Below, one piece after another: positions 39,042 to 47,908 of a DNA stretch of 64,000 bases (positions are counted from its first letter, which is position 1; every line of letters begins with the position of its first letter). The notes beneath the pieces were generated by a model. It saw nothing but the letters and a program-made list of their open reading frames with translations. It did no database searches and was not told the DNA's origin. The translations under genes were made by a program, and so were the position numbers. This stretch comes from Hondaea fermentalgiana (taxonomy: Eukaryota; Sar; Bigyra; Thraustochytrida; Thraustochytriidae), in the NCBI GenBank assembly GCA_014084085.1, contig NPFB01000092.1, positions 133,983-197,982 on the forward strand, given 5' to 3'.

Positions 39042-39596
39042 TTACTCGTCTTCGTCGCCCTCTTCAGCGCGCACGTCGAGGTTCTCGTTTTCACAGGCGT
39101 CGTACCATTCACAGAATACGTCAATAGGCTCGGTGAGATCTAAGTGGAGAAAGTTTAACATGCGACGCAAACAAACTTTCGTTAGTTGCTGCCTGATTCA
39201 TCATCTGTCGCAGTCCAAGCCAAGGCACCTCACATTTTCCTTTAGTGTGAACGTACAATTTACCTTGACGGTTTGATAATCTGCGCCACAAACTCTGCAG
39301 CTCAGGGTCGCCATACCCTTAACGTGCTCTCTGTGCGAAAAGATGTCCTCAGGTTAGTCGTTTGATCAAGGTTGCGAAAGAAAGAAGCGATGGACAAGAA
39401 AACGTTGTGAGAGTCGGCAGGCACATACGCAGGCACACAGACAGGCAGAGAAGCGAGCGAGGAACGAGATTTCTGCGACTTACATTTTGCAGGTGACGGC
39501 GTCATCCGTGGAGCAAAAGGGACACTTGAAGACCTTGCTGACCGTGGCGCGCTTCTTGGTCGTGACCTTCTTCTGCGACCTCCTTCGGCGGCCCAT
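39042..39596 (-). CDS. ELOF1: transcription elongation factor Elf1/ELOF1 (3 exons)
   Basis: Exons 39596-39484, 39330-39257 and 39139-39042 (donors GTAAGT and GTACGT) give 94 residues. ELOF1 is a small zinc-ribbon factor that rides with RNA polymerase II through chromatin and assists transcription-coupled repair. The basic N-terminus MGRRRRSQKKVTTKK is diagnostic, followed by FKCPFCSTDD (C25, C28), LSCRVCGADYQT (C49, C52, completing the zinc ribbon), and after the second splice NYLTEPIDVFCEWYDACE, the family's conserved helix. The acidic tail EEGDEDE is typical. The choice of GTACGT as second donor is forced by phase: the nearer GTAAAT would break NYLTEPID. Confidence 0.93.
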
Positions 39597-40242
39597 GCTC
39601 GCCGCCGCCAAGAACGCGCCTGCCTCGGCGGTCTCGCGCAACCACCGCCGGAGGATCCGGCGAAGAGACGCGGGGGGAGGGCGCGCGGGGGGCCGTCTCG
39701 AGTCTGGGCGCCACGCAGAAGCGGCGGTCGCGGCGGGCGCGGTGAGGCGACGCGATGCAATACGGTGTCTGGTGGATCGAGCGAGCTCTCGGCCCAGTGA
39801 AAAAAAAAAATTGAAAAAGTAAAGGGGCCTATCCCGGTCGCAGCGCCGCGTTCGCGAGTAATAGGGACCAAATCGAACGGTCAAACTTCAAGTCGAGTGG
39901 GGGTGCTTGAGACGTGTAGCTTCGAGGAACGAGAAACGGGGGCTTCTCGCTCGCTCTGCGATCGTAGGCTGCTCGCGATAAATCCAAGATTTGCGTGGTT
40001 GCTTGTTCATTTGGTTGATTGGCTGGTGGCTTTGCGTTGACTTGAGAGTCGGCAAGCTCATCGGCAAGCTGGGGAGCTTCGCCACGAGTCGACGTGGGGA
40101 CAGTATCGATTCCATGTCTCGGACTGCTTCGCAAGCAAAAGGAAAGACGCTCCGTAGGCGATAAGAAGGTGTTGCTCTGCCCTGCGGACAATAGAGTCTC
40201 TCGAACGAGGCAGTTTAACATCAACTTAACAACTCTGATAGT
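39597..40242. other. divergent intergenic region ELOF1 / unknown protein
   Basis: 646 bases between divergent starts. The ELOF1-proximal half is GC-rich, the other half more balanced. Short frames show no domain. Promoters for both genes are expected. Confidence 0.5.
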
Positions 40243-42111
40243 ATGCGCGCAATGAGAATTGGAGTGCCAACCGTCGATGTGCACGAGCTCTTGGCCAAGC
40301 TTGACGCTGCAGGTTCTTTAGCATCGGCACCAATCAATGACTCTCGTCGATCAGAGAATCATGAAGCAAATGGGAATAATATTGAAGTTCCAGTGTCAGC
40401 GCAACGAAGATCGAAAAAGCTCACACAAAAGAAGTCCAAGTCGAAGAAAGCAAAAGACAAAAGCATTGGCGACTTGCCTCGAGACCAAGACAATGTGACA
40501 CCTGGTACTCGTACGCAGAATATTGAGGGTACCCTTTCTCCCCATGTCGAGAGCACACTTTCTTCTGATGACATGAGCACACACAGACGCACGTCGAGAC
40601 AAAGCAATGGCCTTGACAGAACCACTGCTGCGAACAAGGGCCAGTTCGCAGCTGTTGACTGGAAGATCTGGCTTGAAAGCGATTGGATGCGCGCATATCT
40701 TGGCAAAATACCAGGATGTCCTGATGCAGGCAACGTAAGAGACGAGGATAGCACCATTCGTGCAATGAAAAACGAAAAGAAATACCTTTTGAGACTCGTC
40801 GCGCGGTCGCTAGACACTCCAATCTCTGTGAATTGTAGATTGCTGGTCATAATAGGGGAGTCGCAGGAGTGCACCACAAAAATCATCAAAGCTCCTCCCG
40901 CAAGAATTGGCAAAACACTCGAATGCAACTTCATCTCGCGAATCCTCAGCGAAATGTGTATGTGTGAGGCAACAGCAGTGGAATGCCAGAGTTTGTCTGA
41001 CGAACTCTGGCATCATAACGCATATCAAGTCACACGAGCTGGGAAAGCAGAACCTGTTCCCATGGATAGCGACGGCTGGGCACTCTGCGGAGATCTTAGC
41101 CCTGGCAAAAGCTTGGAATGTATTTTGCAGCTTCGGCCCATGAGCTGGCCCAGGGCTCGTGAGATATCTCTGGCACTTTGCTTTGCTACGGGTCCGGTCC
41201 ACCGCAGAAATTATATTGTATCCCCAACGTTCAGTCCTGCTGCAGGTCCATCAAGCGAGATAATTTCACGTGCGAACACAGTTGACTCTGCCAGAGTGGT
41301 ACCAACAAGCACTTCGGGAAGCATTTCACACGTGCAAAAGGCTAGTATCCACCCCAACCAGGAGGCCACAGAGATTGATTGCACATACAGACTTTCTCGT
41401 CGTCAACGCGATACATTCACACGGCCAACTCAAGCCACACCACCACCAGTGTCTGACAAAGTATTGGAAAAGGCGATAAAAGGGGAAGACGAACAACAAC
41501 GCACAAATCCTCTCGCTGAAGCAACGCATCCTCGACGACGCAAACGCATTTCCAAGAATGATGATGCGAAAGGCTGTCATCGGAAAGTCATTCAGCCGCC
41601 TCCCGGGCACGGAGCTTCTTCAAGAGGATCTGCGCGGGAGCATCATTTGAGTGAGGCAGCTGCAACGTCTCGGAAGAGAGATAGTGAAAATTCACTCGTC
41701 CAAGACGATGAATGCATGCGTCAGCGTCTTGAGCGTCAAAATCAGGTCCAAACCGTTTCGTTACAGCTGAGCAGGGCCCTTGAACCACTTCGAAGCGCAA
41801 AACGGCTCGTCGATGCGTCAAATGAAACACAAGGGCTCGGAGCAGCTGCAAGGGAGCTTCGCGACCGCTCTGCAGCACTACGAGCTGCTGTTCTCACGCT
41901 CAAAGTTTCTGAAGGTGGGCGCGATGAACAGTCAAAGAGTGTGAACGCGGAGAGCACCATTGATTTGACTGGCGTCGACAGTTTTGTCTGCAATGAGCTT
42001 CGGCGAAAGTTTGTCAATGCGCAGATGGCAGTCGCGTCGCTCGCAAATGCATTAGGGGAAACAAAACGAGACCAGAAACACATTGACGCTTGCGATCAAA
42101 TTCACCACTGA
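40243..42111 (+). CDS. unrecognised protein with central globular domain and C-terminal coiled coil
   Basis: A single exon of 622 residues. After MRAMRIGVPTVDVHELLAKLDAAG comes a Lys-rich stretch (KKLTQKKSKSKKAKDKS) that could be a nuclear localisation signal. A globular segment covers about 140-330: DWKIWLESDWMRAYLGKIPG, KYLLRLVARSLDTPISVNCR, ECTTKIIKAPPARIGK, GDLSPGKSLECILQLRPMSW. This β-rich alternation recalls beta-sandwich or PH-like modules but matches no family I can name. Residues 330-500 are polar and disordered. A helix/coiled coil runs about 500-570, and STIDLTGVDSFV around 573 resembles a SUMO-interaction motif. Function unknown. Convergent with the next gene. Confidence 0.7.
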   Translation: MRAMRIGVPTVDVHELLAKLDAAGSLASAPINDSRRSENHEANGNNIEVPVSAQRRSKKLTQKKSKSKKAKDKSIGDLPRDQDNVTPGTRTQNIEGTLSPHVESTLSSDDMSTHRRTSRQSNGLDRTTAANKGQFAAVDWKIWLESDWMRAYLGKIPGCPDAGNVRDEDSTIRAMKNEKKYLLRLVARSLDTPISVNCRLLVIIGESQECTTKIIKAPPARIGKTLECNFISRILSEMCMCEATAVECQSLSDELWHHNAYQVTRAGKAEPVPMDSDGWALCGDLSPGKSLECILQLRPMSWPRAREISLALCFATGPVHRRNYIVSPTFSPAAGPSSEIISRANTVDSARVVPTSTSGSISHVQKASIHPNQEATEIDCTYRLSRRQRDTFTRPTQATPPPVSDKVLEKAIKGEDEQQRTNPLAEATHPRRRKRISKNDDAKGCHRKVIQPPPGHGASSRGSAREHHLSEAAATSRKRDSENSLVQDDECMRQRLERQNQVQTVSLQLSRALEPLRSAKRLVDASNETQGLGAAARELRDRSAALRAAVLTLKVSEGGRDEQSKSVNAESTIDLTGVDSFVCNELRRKFVNAQMAVASLANALGETKRDQKHIDACDQIHH

Positions 42112-42297
42112 ATTGAGTGGTGCTGACAGCTCTGACTGAGACAAGCAAGCGGGCGCAGATGATATGCTAATGCAAAAGCAGCATTTCCATTGCTTGCAAG
42201 CGCTCTCGCAAACAAGCAAAAGACCCAAAACTGATTAACGCTTGCAGTTATTTGTTTACATTATAATAAAAAGGGCGCAGCGAAGCACAAGACTTTG

Positions 42298-42942
42298 TTA
42301 AAGACTAATCGATCCTTCGAGAGGCGCAAGTACGCCCTCCAAGGCAAAGTTGGACCGCCAATCCTCGTCATCGTCGAGGGGACGTCGCTGTTGACGAGGC
42401 ACTCGTTGCGGCCGGGGTCGCACGCGTCGTACAAAGGCATCTACAGGGACGTTCTGTTTGTAGTTACCAAGCACTTGGGAGACCACGAGGGGCTGGCTGC
42501 CAGTGCAAGTGTGAGCTTGAGCTACTTGCGCGGAGGCCTCTCGAAGAACCTTGTCAGTGGCCCGCCAGCCCATTGGGAGCGCCGGTTCATGTGCACTCTC
42601 GCGAGCCTCCGCGACGAAGATCTCGGGAAGGCTTAGCTTTACACCGAGTGGGGCTCTTTCAGATGAAAGTCCTTCCATGGCAGCGTCAAGATTCTCTTGT
42701 AAGGTGTCGATGTCGGCTTTGTTTGCCAGTGTTTCGACGCTTGTTGTTCGAACAACATACAGGGTTTTCTCTTGCTCCAAAGTCATTTTGCGTCGAGCAG
42801 GTTGTGACATGCTGGCGTCACCTTTACGCGTCGGAGTAGCTCCTGCAGCACTAATACCTTTGCTGCCTACGGGTTCGTCAATGCCTCTGAACGCTGCCGT
42901 CTTGCTCAACTCCTGATAGGTTTCCTCTAGTGCTGTGTTCAT
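42298..42942 (-). CDS. unrecognised protein, 5' end uncertain
   Basis: The frame ends at 42298 and has its first ATG at 42942 (214 residues). It stays open upstream to a stop at 43093-43095, and the intervening codons read like protein (PARCVAAQDYWLAEFGKQTQ), so a first exon farther upstream may be missing. Visible parts are a helical N-terminus (MNTALEETYQELSKTAAF), a mid helix with KMTLEQEKTLYVVRTTSVETLANKAD split over two stretches, and a basic then acidic C-terminus (FVRRVRPRPQRVPRQQRR, DDDEDW). No family recognised. Confidence 0.5.
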   Translation of the reverse strand: MNTALEETYQELSKTAAFRGIDEPVGSKGISAAGATPTRKGDASMSQPARRKMTLEQEKTLYVVRTTSVETLANKADIDTLQENLDAAMEGLSSERAPLGVKLSLPEIFVAEARESAHEPALPMGWRATDKVLREASAQVAQAHTCTGSQPLVVSQVLGNYKQNVPVDAFVRRVRPRPQRVPRQQRRPLDDDEDWRSNFALEGVLAPLEGSISL

Positions 42943-43348
42943 TGGAAAAACAGTCTCTTTCTGTGTCTGTTTACCAAATTCCGCGAGCCAATAATCTTGT
43001 GCCGCCACGCAGCGGGCTGGCGTCTTCGAAGATCTGCTTGCCTTCGTCTCCGAATCTTGCTCGCTCACGAGGCTGCTTTCCCGCTCGCCTGTTCATCTCA
43101 CGATGCACATGCCTCTGTCCAGAAATATATGTCCCAGCTGCGCGCGGCGGAACGGGGGTTCTCGGAATGGAGTACACACCTTACGTTCTCAAAAGGAAAA
43201 ATTGGGTGACTTATTGTTTTGTTATACGTAATGAAACGATTTTCTGGGATCTATTCGACATCTGCGTCTATGGACGACGGACAAAGATCCAAGCCTAGAA
43301 GCCTCAGGTTGCGCATAGAGACATAGGCAGATTCTTGACTATGCCAGA

Positions 43349-45529
43349 TTAGTGCAGGCGTACAGCCGAGGCGTGCTCCTCCGCCGGCGAAGCGCGCTCA
43401 AGATCCTTGACGTTGCACGGCTCCGACGGGGTCGACTGCGTCTCAATGTTGACCAGAGAGCGCGACTTGCAGTACCAAGCGCTGCCGAGAGCAATCGTGG
43501 TGCAGAAAAAGATGACGGCAAGGACCGTCGTGGCAATCTCCCATCCAGACGCCTTGTTCGCAACAGAGGCAGACACGACAGTAAAACCGACAACCGCGTA
43601 CTTGACCGCGCCGTCGCTGAAGATAGGCACACTGGCGCTGACATCAATGGGCTCAAAGTCCGAGTACAGGTCGATAAGGTACGTGGGCGCGTTGCTGTTG
43701 GTCGTGGTGCTGCTCGACGAGTCGGTACTCAGCTCAAATTCGTCCGAGTTCTGCGGCCACACCTTGTAGCCGAGATCACGAAGAGACGACACGGTGAGGG
43801 TGGAGAGCGGCTGGTCGTGACCATACTGGGTTCCGGTCATCAGCTCATCCTCGAAAACGGACTGAGACCAGTGGTAGATGGAGCTGCTGTTCACATCAAG
43901 CGGCACACTCTCGCCGGCACCTCCGACGAGCTGGTAGCCCCAGATACCCTTGGAGCCGGTGTATGTCTTCGAGTCAGCGTCAACAAGACCAAACGCGTCC
44001 CAGAGCGAGCCAACGCCCAGCACATGGCCAATCTCGTGCTCGATAATCTCCTCAAAGTGATAGTGGTCGAGCATCTTGACGGTCCTGCTGCTGTCCGAGT
44101 TGACGGTGATCACACCAACGCGCGTAAAGTAGGTGTCATCCGATTGAGCAAAGATGCACGGCTTGGCAGTGATGAAAGACGCATCTTCGCCGTTGGCGAT
44201 GACCTGCACAAGAATGAGAAGGTTGTCGACACTGTCTCCGGAGGCAAAGGTGTAGTCGATGCCGCAGAAGTCGGAGAGACTCGTCTCCTCCTCAAAGGTG
44301 ATGGCGTCGTGCTCGGTGCGGATAACGTTGCTCCAGTTGGTGGCGGCGTTGGTAATGGCTGTCTCAATGCGATCCTCATAGTCCGAAAGCGTGTTGGATA
44401 CGAGTTCCACCTTGACAAATTCCGAGGCCGCCGTCGTTGAGGTTGAGGACGAGCTGGAAGAGACCTCGAAATCAATTACAGCGTAAGAGACGGCACCATT
44501 GCTGAAGACGGGCACACTTGCGCTGACGTCGACCGACTCAAAGTCCATGTACAGATCGATAAGGTACTTAGGCGCGTTGCTGTTGTTGCTGCTGCTGCTG
44601 CTTGACGAGTCGGTGCTCAGCTCAAATTCGTCCGAGTTCTGCGGCCACACCTTGTAGCCGAGATCACGAAGAGACGACACGGTGAGGGTGGAGAGCGGCT
44701 GGTCATGACCATACTGGGTTCCGGTCATCAGCTCATCCTCGAAAACGGACTGAGACCAGTGGTAGATGGAGCTGCTGTTCACATCAAGCGGCACGCCTTC
44801 GTCAGAGCCTCCGACGAGCTGGTAGCCCCAGATACCCTTGGAGCCGGTGTATGTCTTCGAGTCAGCGTCAACAAGACCAAACGCGTCCCAGAGCGAGCCA
44901 ACGCCCAGCACATGGCCAATCTCGTGCTCGATAATCTCCTCAAAGTGATAGTGGTCGAGCATCTTGACGGTCCTGCTGCTGTCCGAGTTGACGGTGATCA
45001 CACCAACGCGCGTAAAGTAGGTGTCATCCGATTGAGCAAAGATGCACGGCTTGGCAGTGATGAAAGACGCATCTTCGCCGTTGGCGATGACCTGCACAAG
45101 AATGAGAAGGTTGTCGACACTGTCTCCGGAGGCAAAGGTGTAGTCGATGCCGCAGAAGTCGGAGAGACTCGTCTCCTCCTCAAAGGTGATGGCGTCGTGC
45201 TCGGTGCGGATAACGTTGCTCCAGTTGGTGGCGGCNNNNNNNNNNNNNNNNNNNNNNNNNNNNNNNNNNNNNNNNNNNNNNNNNNNNNNNNNNNNNNNNN
45301 NNNNNNNNNNNNNNNNNNNNNNNNNNNNNNNNNNNAAGGTGATGGCGTCGTGCTCGGTGCGGATAACGTTGCTCCAGTTGGTGGCGGCATTGGTAATGGC
45401 TGTCTCAATGCGATCCTCATAGTCCGAAAGCGTGTTGGACACGAGCTCAATCTCGATAAAGTCTGCGGTAGCCTGCGACACGAGCAGAGCCATAGCTGCC
45501 ACCATGGCGGGCATCATTCGGGGCGCCAT
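43349..45529 (-). CDS. secreted/membrane metalloprotease with two near-identical catalytic domains
   Basis: A single exon, 726 codons as written including 34 undetermined residues. The signal peptide is MAPRMMPAMVAAMALLVSQA. Each of two tandem domains starts at a version of VSNTLSDYEDRIETAITNAA, continues FCGIDYTFASGDSVDNLLIL, and carries the zinc site HEIGHVLGVGSLW (HExxHxxGxxxLW) followed by YTGSKGIWGYQLVGG, an arrangement seen in M10-like secreted proteases. Each domain ends in a Ser-rich linker and a short β-rich segment (YLIDLYMDFESVDVSASVPVF). The C-terminus has one membrane span (EIATTVLAVIFFCTTIALG) and a 40-residue cytosolic tail, so it is a type I surface or lumenal protease. The domain repeats are nearly identical at DNA level with a period of 888 bases. 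ATG 45529 is chosen for the signal peptide; the upstream Lys/Pro-rich frame lacks ATG. Confidence 0.85.
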   Translation of the reverse strand: MAPRMMPAMVAAMALLVSQATADFIEIELVSNTLSDYEDRIETAITNAATNWSNVIRTEHDAITXXXXXXXXXXXXXXXXXXXXXXXXXXXXXXXXXXAATNWSNVIRTEHDAITFEEETSLSDFCGIDYTFASGDSVDNLLILVQVIANGEDASFITAKPCIFAQSDDTYFTRVGVITVNSDSSRTVKMLDHYHFEEIIEHEIGHVLGVGSLWDAFGLVDADSKTYTGSKGIWGYQLVGGSDEGVPLDVNSSSIYHWSQSVFEDELMTGTQYGHDQPLSTLTVSSLRDLGYKVWPQNSDEFELSTDSSSSSSSNNSNAPKYLIDLYMDFESVDVSASVPVFSNGAVSYAVIDFEVSSSSSSTSTTAASEFVKVELVSNTLSDYEDRIETAITNAATNWSNVIRTEHDAITFEEETSLSDFCGIDYTFASGDSVDNLLILVQVIANGEDASFITAKPCIFAQSDDTYFTRVGVITVNSDSSRTVKMLDHYHFEEIIEHEIGHVLGVGSLWDAFGLVDADSKTYTGSKGIWGYQLVGGAGESVPLDVNSSSIYHWSQSVFEDELMTGTQYGHDQPLSTLTVSSLRDLGYKVWPQNSDEFELSTDSSSSTTTNSNAPTYLIDLYSDFEPIDVSASVPIFSDGAVKYAVVGFTVVSASVANKASGWEIATTVLAVIFFCTTIALGSAWYCKSRSLVNIETQSTPSEPCNVKDLERASPAEEHASAVRLH
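43729..45440. repeat. 888-base direct repeat inside metalloprotease gene
   Basis: The core of about 43729-44400 recurs at about 44617-45440 with very few differences; one cluster (ctctcgccggcac versus ccttcgtcagagc) and scattered single bases. The offset is 888 bases left of the N gap and 1041 to its right. Confidence 0.9.
45236..45335. other. assembly gap (100 N), probably artefactual
   Basis: The 53 bases before the gap (45183-45235) are identical to the 53 bases after it (45336-45388). The repeat period is lengthened by exactly 100 + 53 bases across it. The two contig ends therefore overlap, and no sequence need be missing. Confidence 0.9.
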
Positions 45530-46118
45530 CTTGTCTTCTCTCCTTTGCTTGGCTTCTTTCTTTCCCTTGTTCTTTGGTTTGGGTTTGGGGTTTGCTTTTG
45601 GTTTTGGTTTTGTCTTTCGCGTTTGCTCCACGCGACCAAGGCACTCATGTCTCTGCAAGCTTCAATAGATACATCAAAGCAGGCGCACGCACCTTGCAGC
45701 TGCGTCCTTGCGCGCCGAGTCCGCGAAGATACACCAGAGCTCGTCATGACGCCTTCCCCGCTTGACGCTCTCTCTCAATCTTCCTAACTCGCGGTCAGTT
45801 CCAAATGCGGCGATTCGGCGCTCAAACGGGGAGAACGCTCGATCGCACCGACACCGCCTGTCCTCAGTGCACCATTATGTAGTCCATGTAGTGTGGTACT
45901 ATCTGAGCAGCGACAGGTGCAGCGTGATGCAGCTTAGTGCAGCGCAGCACAAGGGAGCCACGCGCCACGCGTTCGTCTCGTCGCCTGAGGAAGCAGATTG
46001 CGGGCCTTAGCCGGGCCATGAATTCACCGGTGAGACAAGTACAGGCCCGCGAAGGACTCTCTCGGGCCCGTTATTTGCGGCTCGCATCGGCGCCAGACGG
46101 CTTCACGCCGTTGCTACG

Positions 46119-46153
<35 letters not shown>

Positions 46154-47908
46154 TGCTTCGTCGTTTTCTCTCCGTTGGTTGATCGCTTCGTCTGCATGCT
46201 CTGGCTCAGCGCGTCGAGGCCGTAATGGGTGGCTACCGCCGCGCAGAAATGTTGACCCTCGCCGCGCCCGGGGGACGGAGCGCTTCCCGAGCACGCACGC
46301 CGGAGCACTGCGGGTCCTCCGCGACCGTGCCGGGCGCGACTGTGGGGCTGGGCGGGACCAAGCGCACGTGGCCGCACGTGGGAGCGCGTGCACCAACAAC
46401 TGCCACTGCAGGCTGCATTTGCGTGCGGCGCGCCTGCGGTTCGGAGGCGCAGGTGTGAGGCAAGGCGCGAGCCGGATATCGAATGCGGCTGTGGGCGGTG
46501 CGTGGGCAGCTCTGGGGCATGTGTTGGTGCCGCGGGATGTTTTCCCCACGGGATGCGGCGTAGCGCACGTGAGAGGGTGGCCAGAGGCCGGGCATTTTTG
46601 CGGCTGCTCGCTCGCTCGCTCGCTCGCTCACTCGTAGAGGCTGGTTCGCGGCTGGGAGGCGCAAGTCCAGATGATAGATGCGCATGCGTGCAGACAGAGT
46701 CATGACATCGACAGAGATTGTCCAATGCAGCTTTTCGAGAACGCGCGCTTTGCGAGGGGGGAGGACGGCGTCGAGGTGCGTTCAGATGAGCGAGTGCGTG
46801 TGAGTAAAGAGCTGCAGCATGCCGTCGCATCGATGCAGTCTCGAAGACGGTTGCATGACAGGCGTCTAAGCGACGTGAAAAAGAGAAAAAAATGTTGCGC
46901 ATTTCTCGTACGTGCGCCTGCTTAAGCAGTTGGTTATTTGACTCGTCATCCGAGTCGCGATAAAAAAGTCTATTCTTTCGGGCCCGAATCACTCAGCACT
47001 TGCTGCTAATAGCGGTGCCGCGGGGCAATCTTAGATTGATGTGGGGCCTGTGGCGCCCGGTGAGGCACAATGCATTGGCATCATCCCGCCATGGCCAAGT
47101 GAAGATGAGGATGCATCGAGCTCTCATCACGCTAAGGTCGTGGCGACAGCGAGACGTTGACAAGCCAAGGTCGGGATGCGATGATGCTGAAGTCGAGAAG
47201 ATCAACAGCTGGCCACAACTCGACTCGAATCGGCACGAGTTGCTTCTGCAATGCTCGGCTTTACAGGACTTTACATTGCAGAACTTGATTTTCTTTGACC
47301 TATGCGTAATTTGGCTGGATGGGGATAATGACAAAAGAAGCAACTGCGGTCATCAAGCTAGTGTAGAAGGTACCTCGCTTAGTTTTCAAGTCAAACACCC
47401 GAGGGCGTAAAGATTAATTGCAAGCAAAGCAAAGAGGTAGACCTGTTCGAAGATCGGCAGTTGCATCTTGGAGACGCACTCACAGTCAGCACGCGCGCGA
47501 GAGAGAGTGTGTGGGAGTGCGAGTGAGACGGAGAGAGAGACACAAGTCTTATAGGAATAAAAGAAGTCTGCTAACGAAATCAGCAAGTAAATCGAAAGCT
47601 GCAGCTGCTTTGAAATGGAAAGCGAAAGAACGAGAATTGGTCTGAATACCGACGGGAGGATTGTTGCCTTGAAATTTCTTGGCAATTCACATCAATCTTC
47701 AGCAACTCCGCACCCTTGTTGCCGTCATTGTTCGGCAAAGGAGAGCTTTCCCTTCAAGAAAATGCTAACATGAAATAATCATCAACTGACCGCGCAACTT
47801 CATGATCGCCAAATGATTTTTAAAGTTCATCTTTCCAAGTCTGATGAGAGTCTGCAAATCTTCTCATACTCATTCAAGGATATATGTCCAGGCTTCAGAT
47901 GATCATGA
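45530..47908. other. gene-poor region of about 2.4 kb
   Basis: Between the metalloprotease start and the 3' end of the HEAT-repeat gene. A CGT repeat (46119-46154), GC-rich stretches and short frames are present, none with domain content. The stretch 47386-47470 (minus) encodes a short hydrophobic peptide, too little to call. Promoter of the metalloprotease is expected just right of 45530. Confidence 0.5.
46119..46154. repeat. (CGT)n microsatellite
   Basis: About 12 tandem GTC/CGT triplets. Confidence 0.93.

Noticed and set aside
46114..46992. 292-codon minus-strand frame
   Set aside because: Contains the CGT microsatellite as poly-Thr and is otherwise Arg/Ser/Ala-rich with no domain.
47386..47685. 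Hydrophobic short frame, minus strand
   Set aside because: About 26 residues after the ATG with no clear partner exons; insufficient to call.
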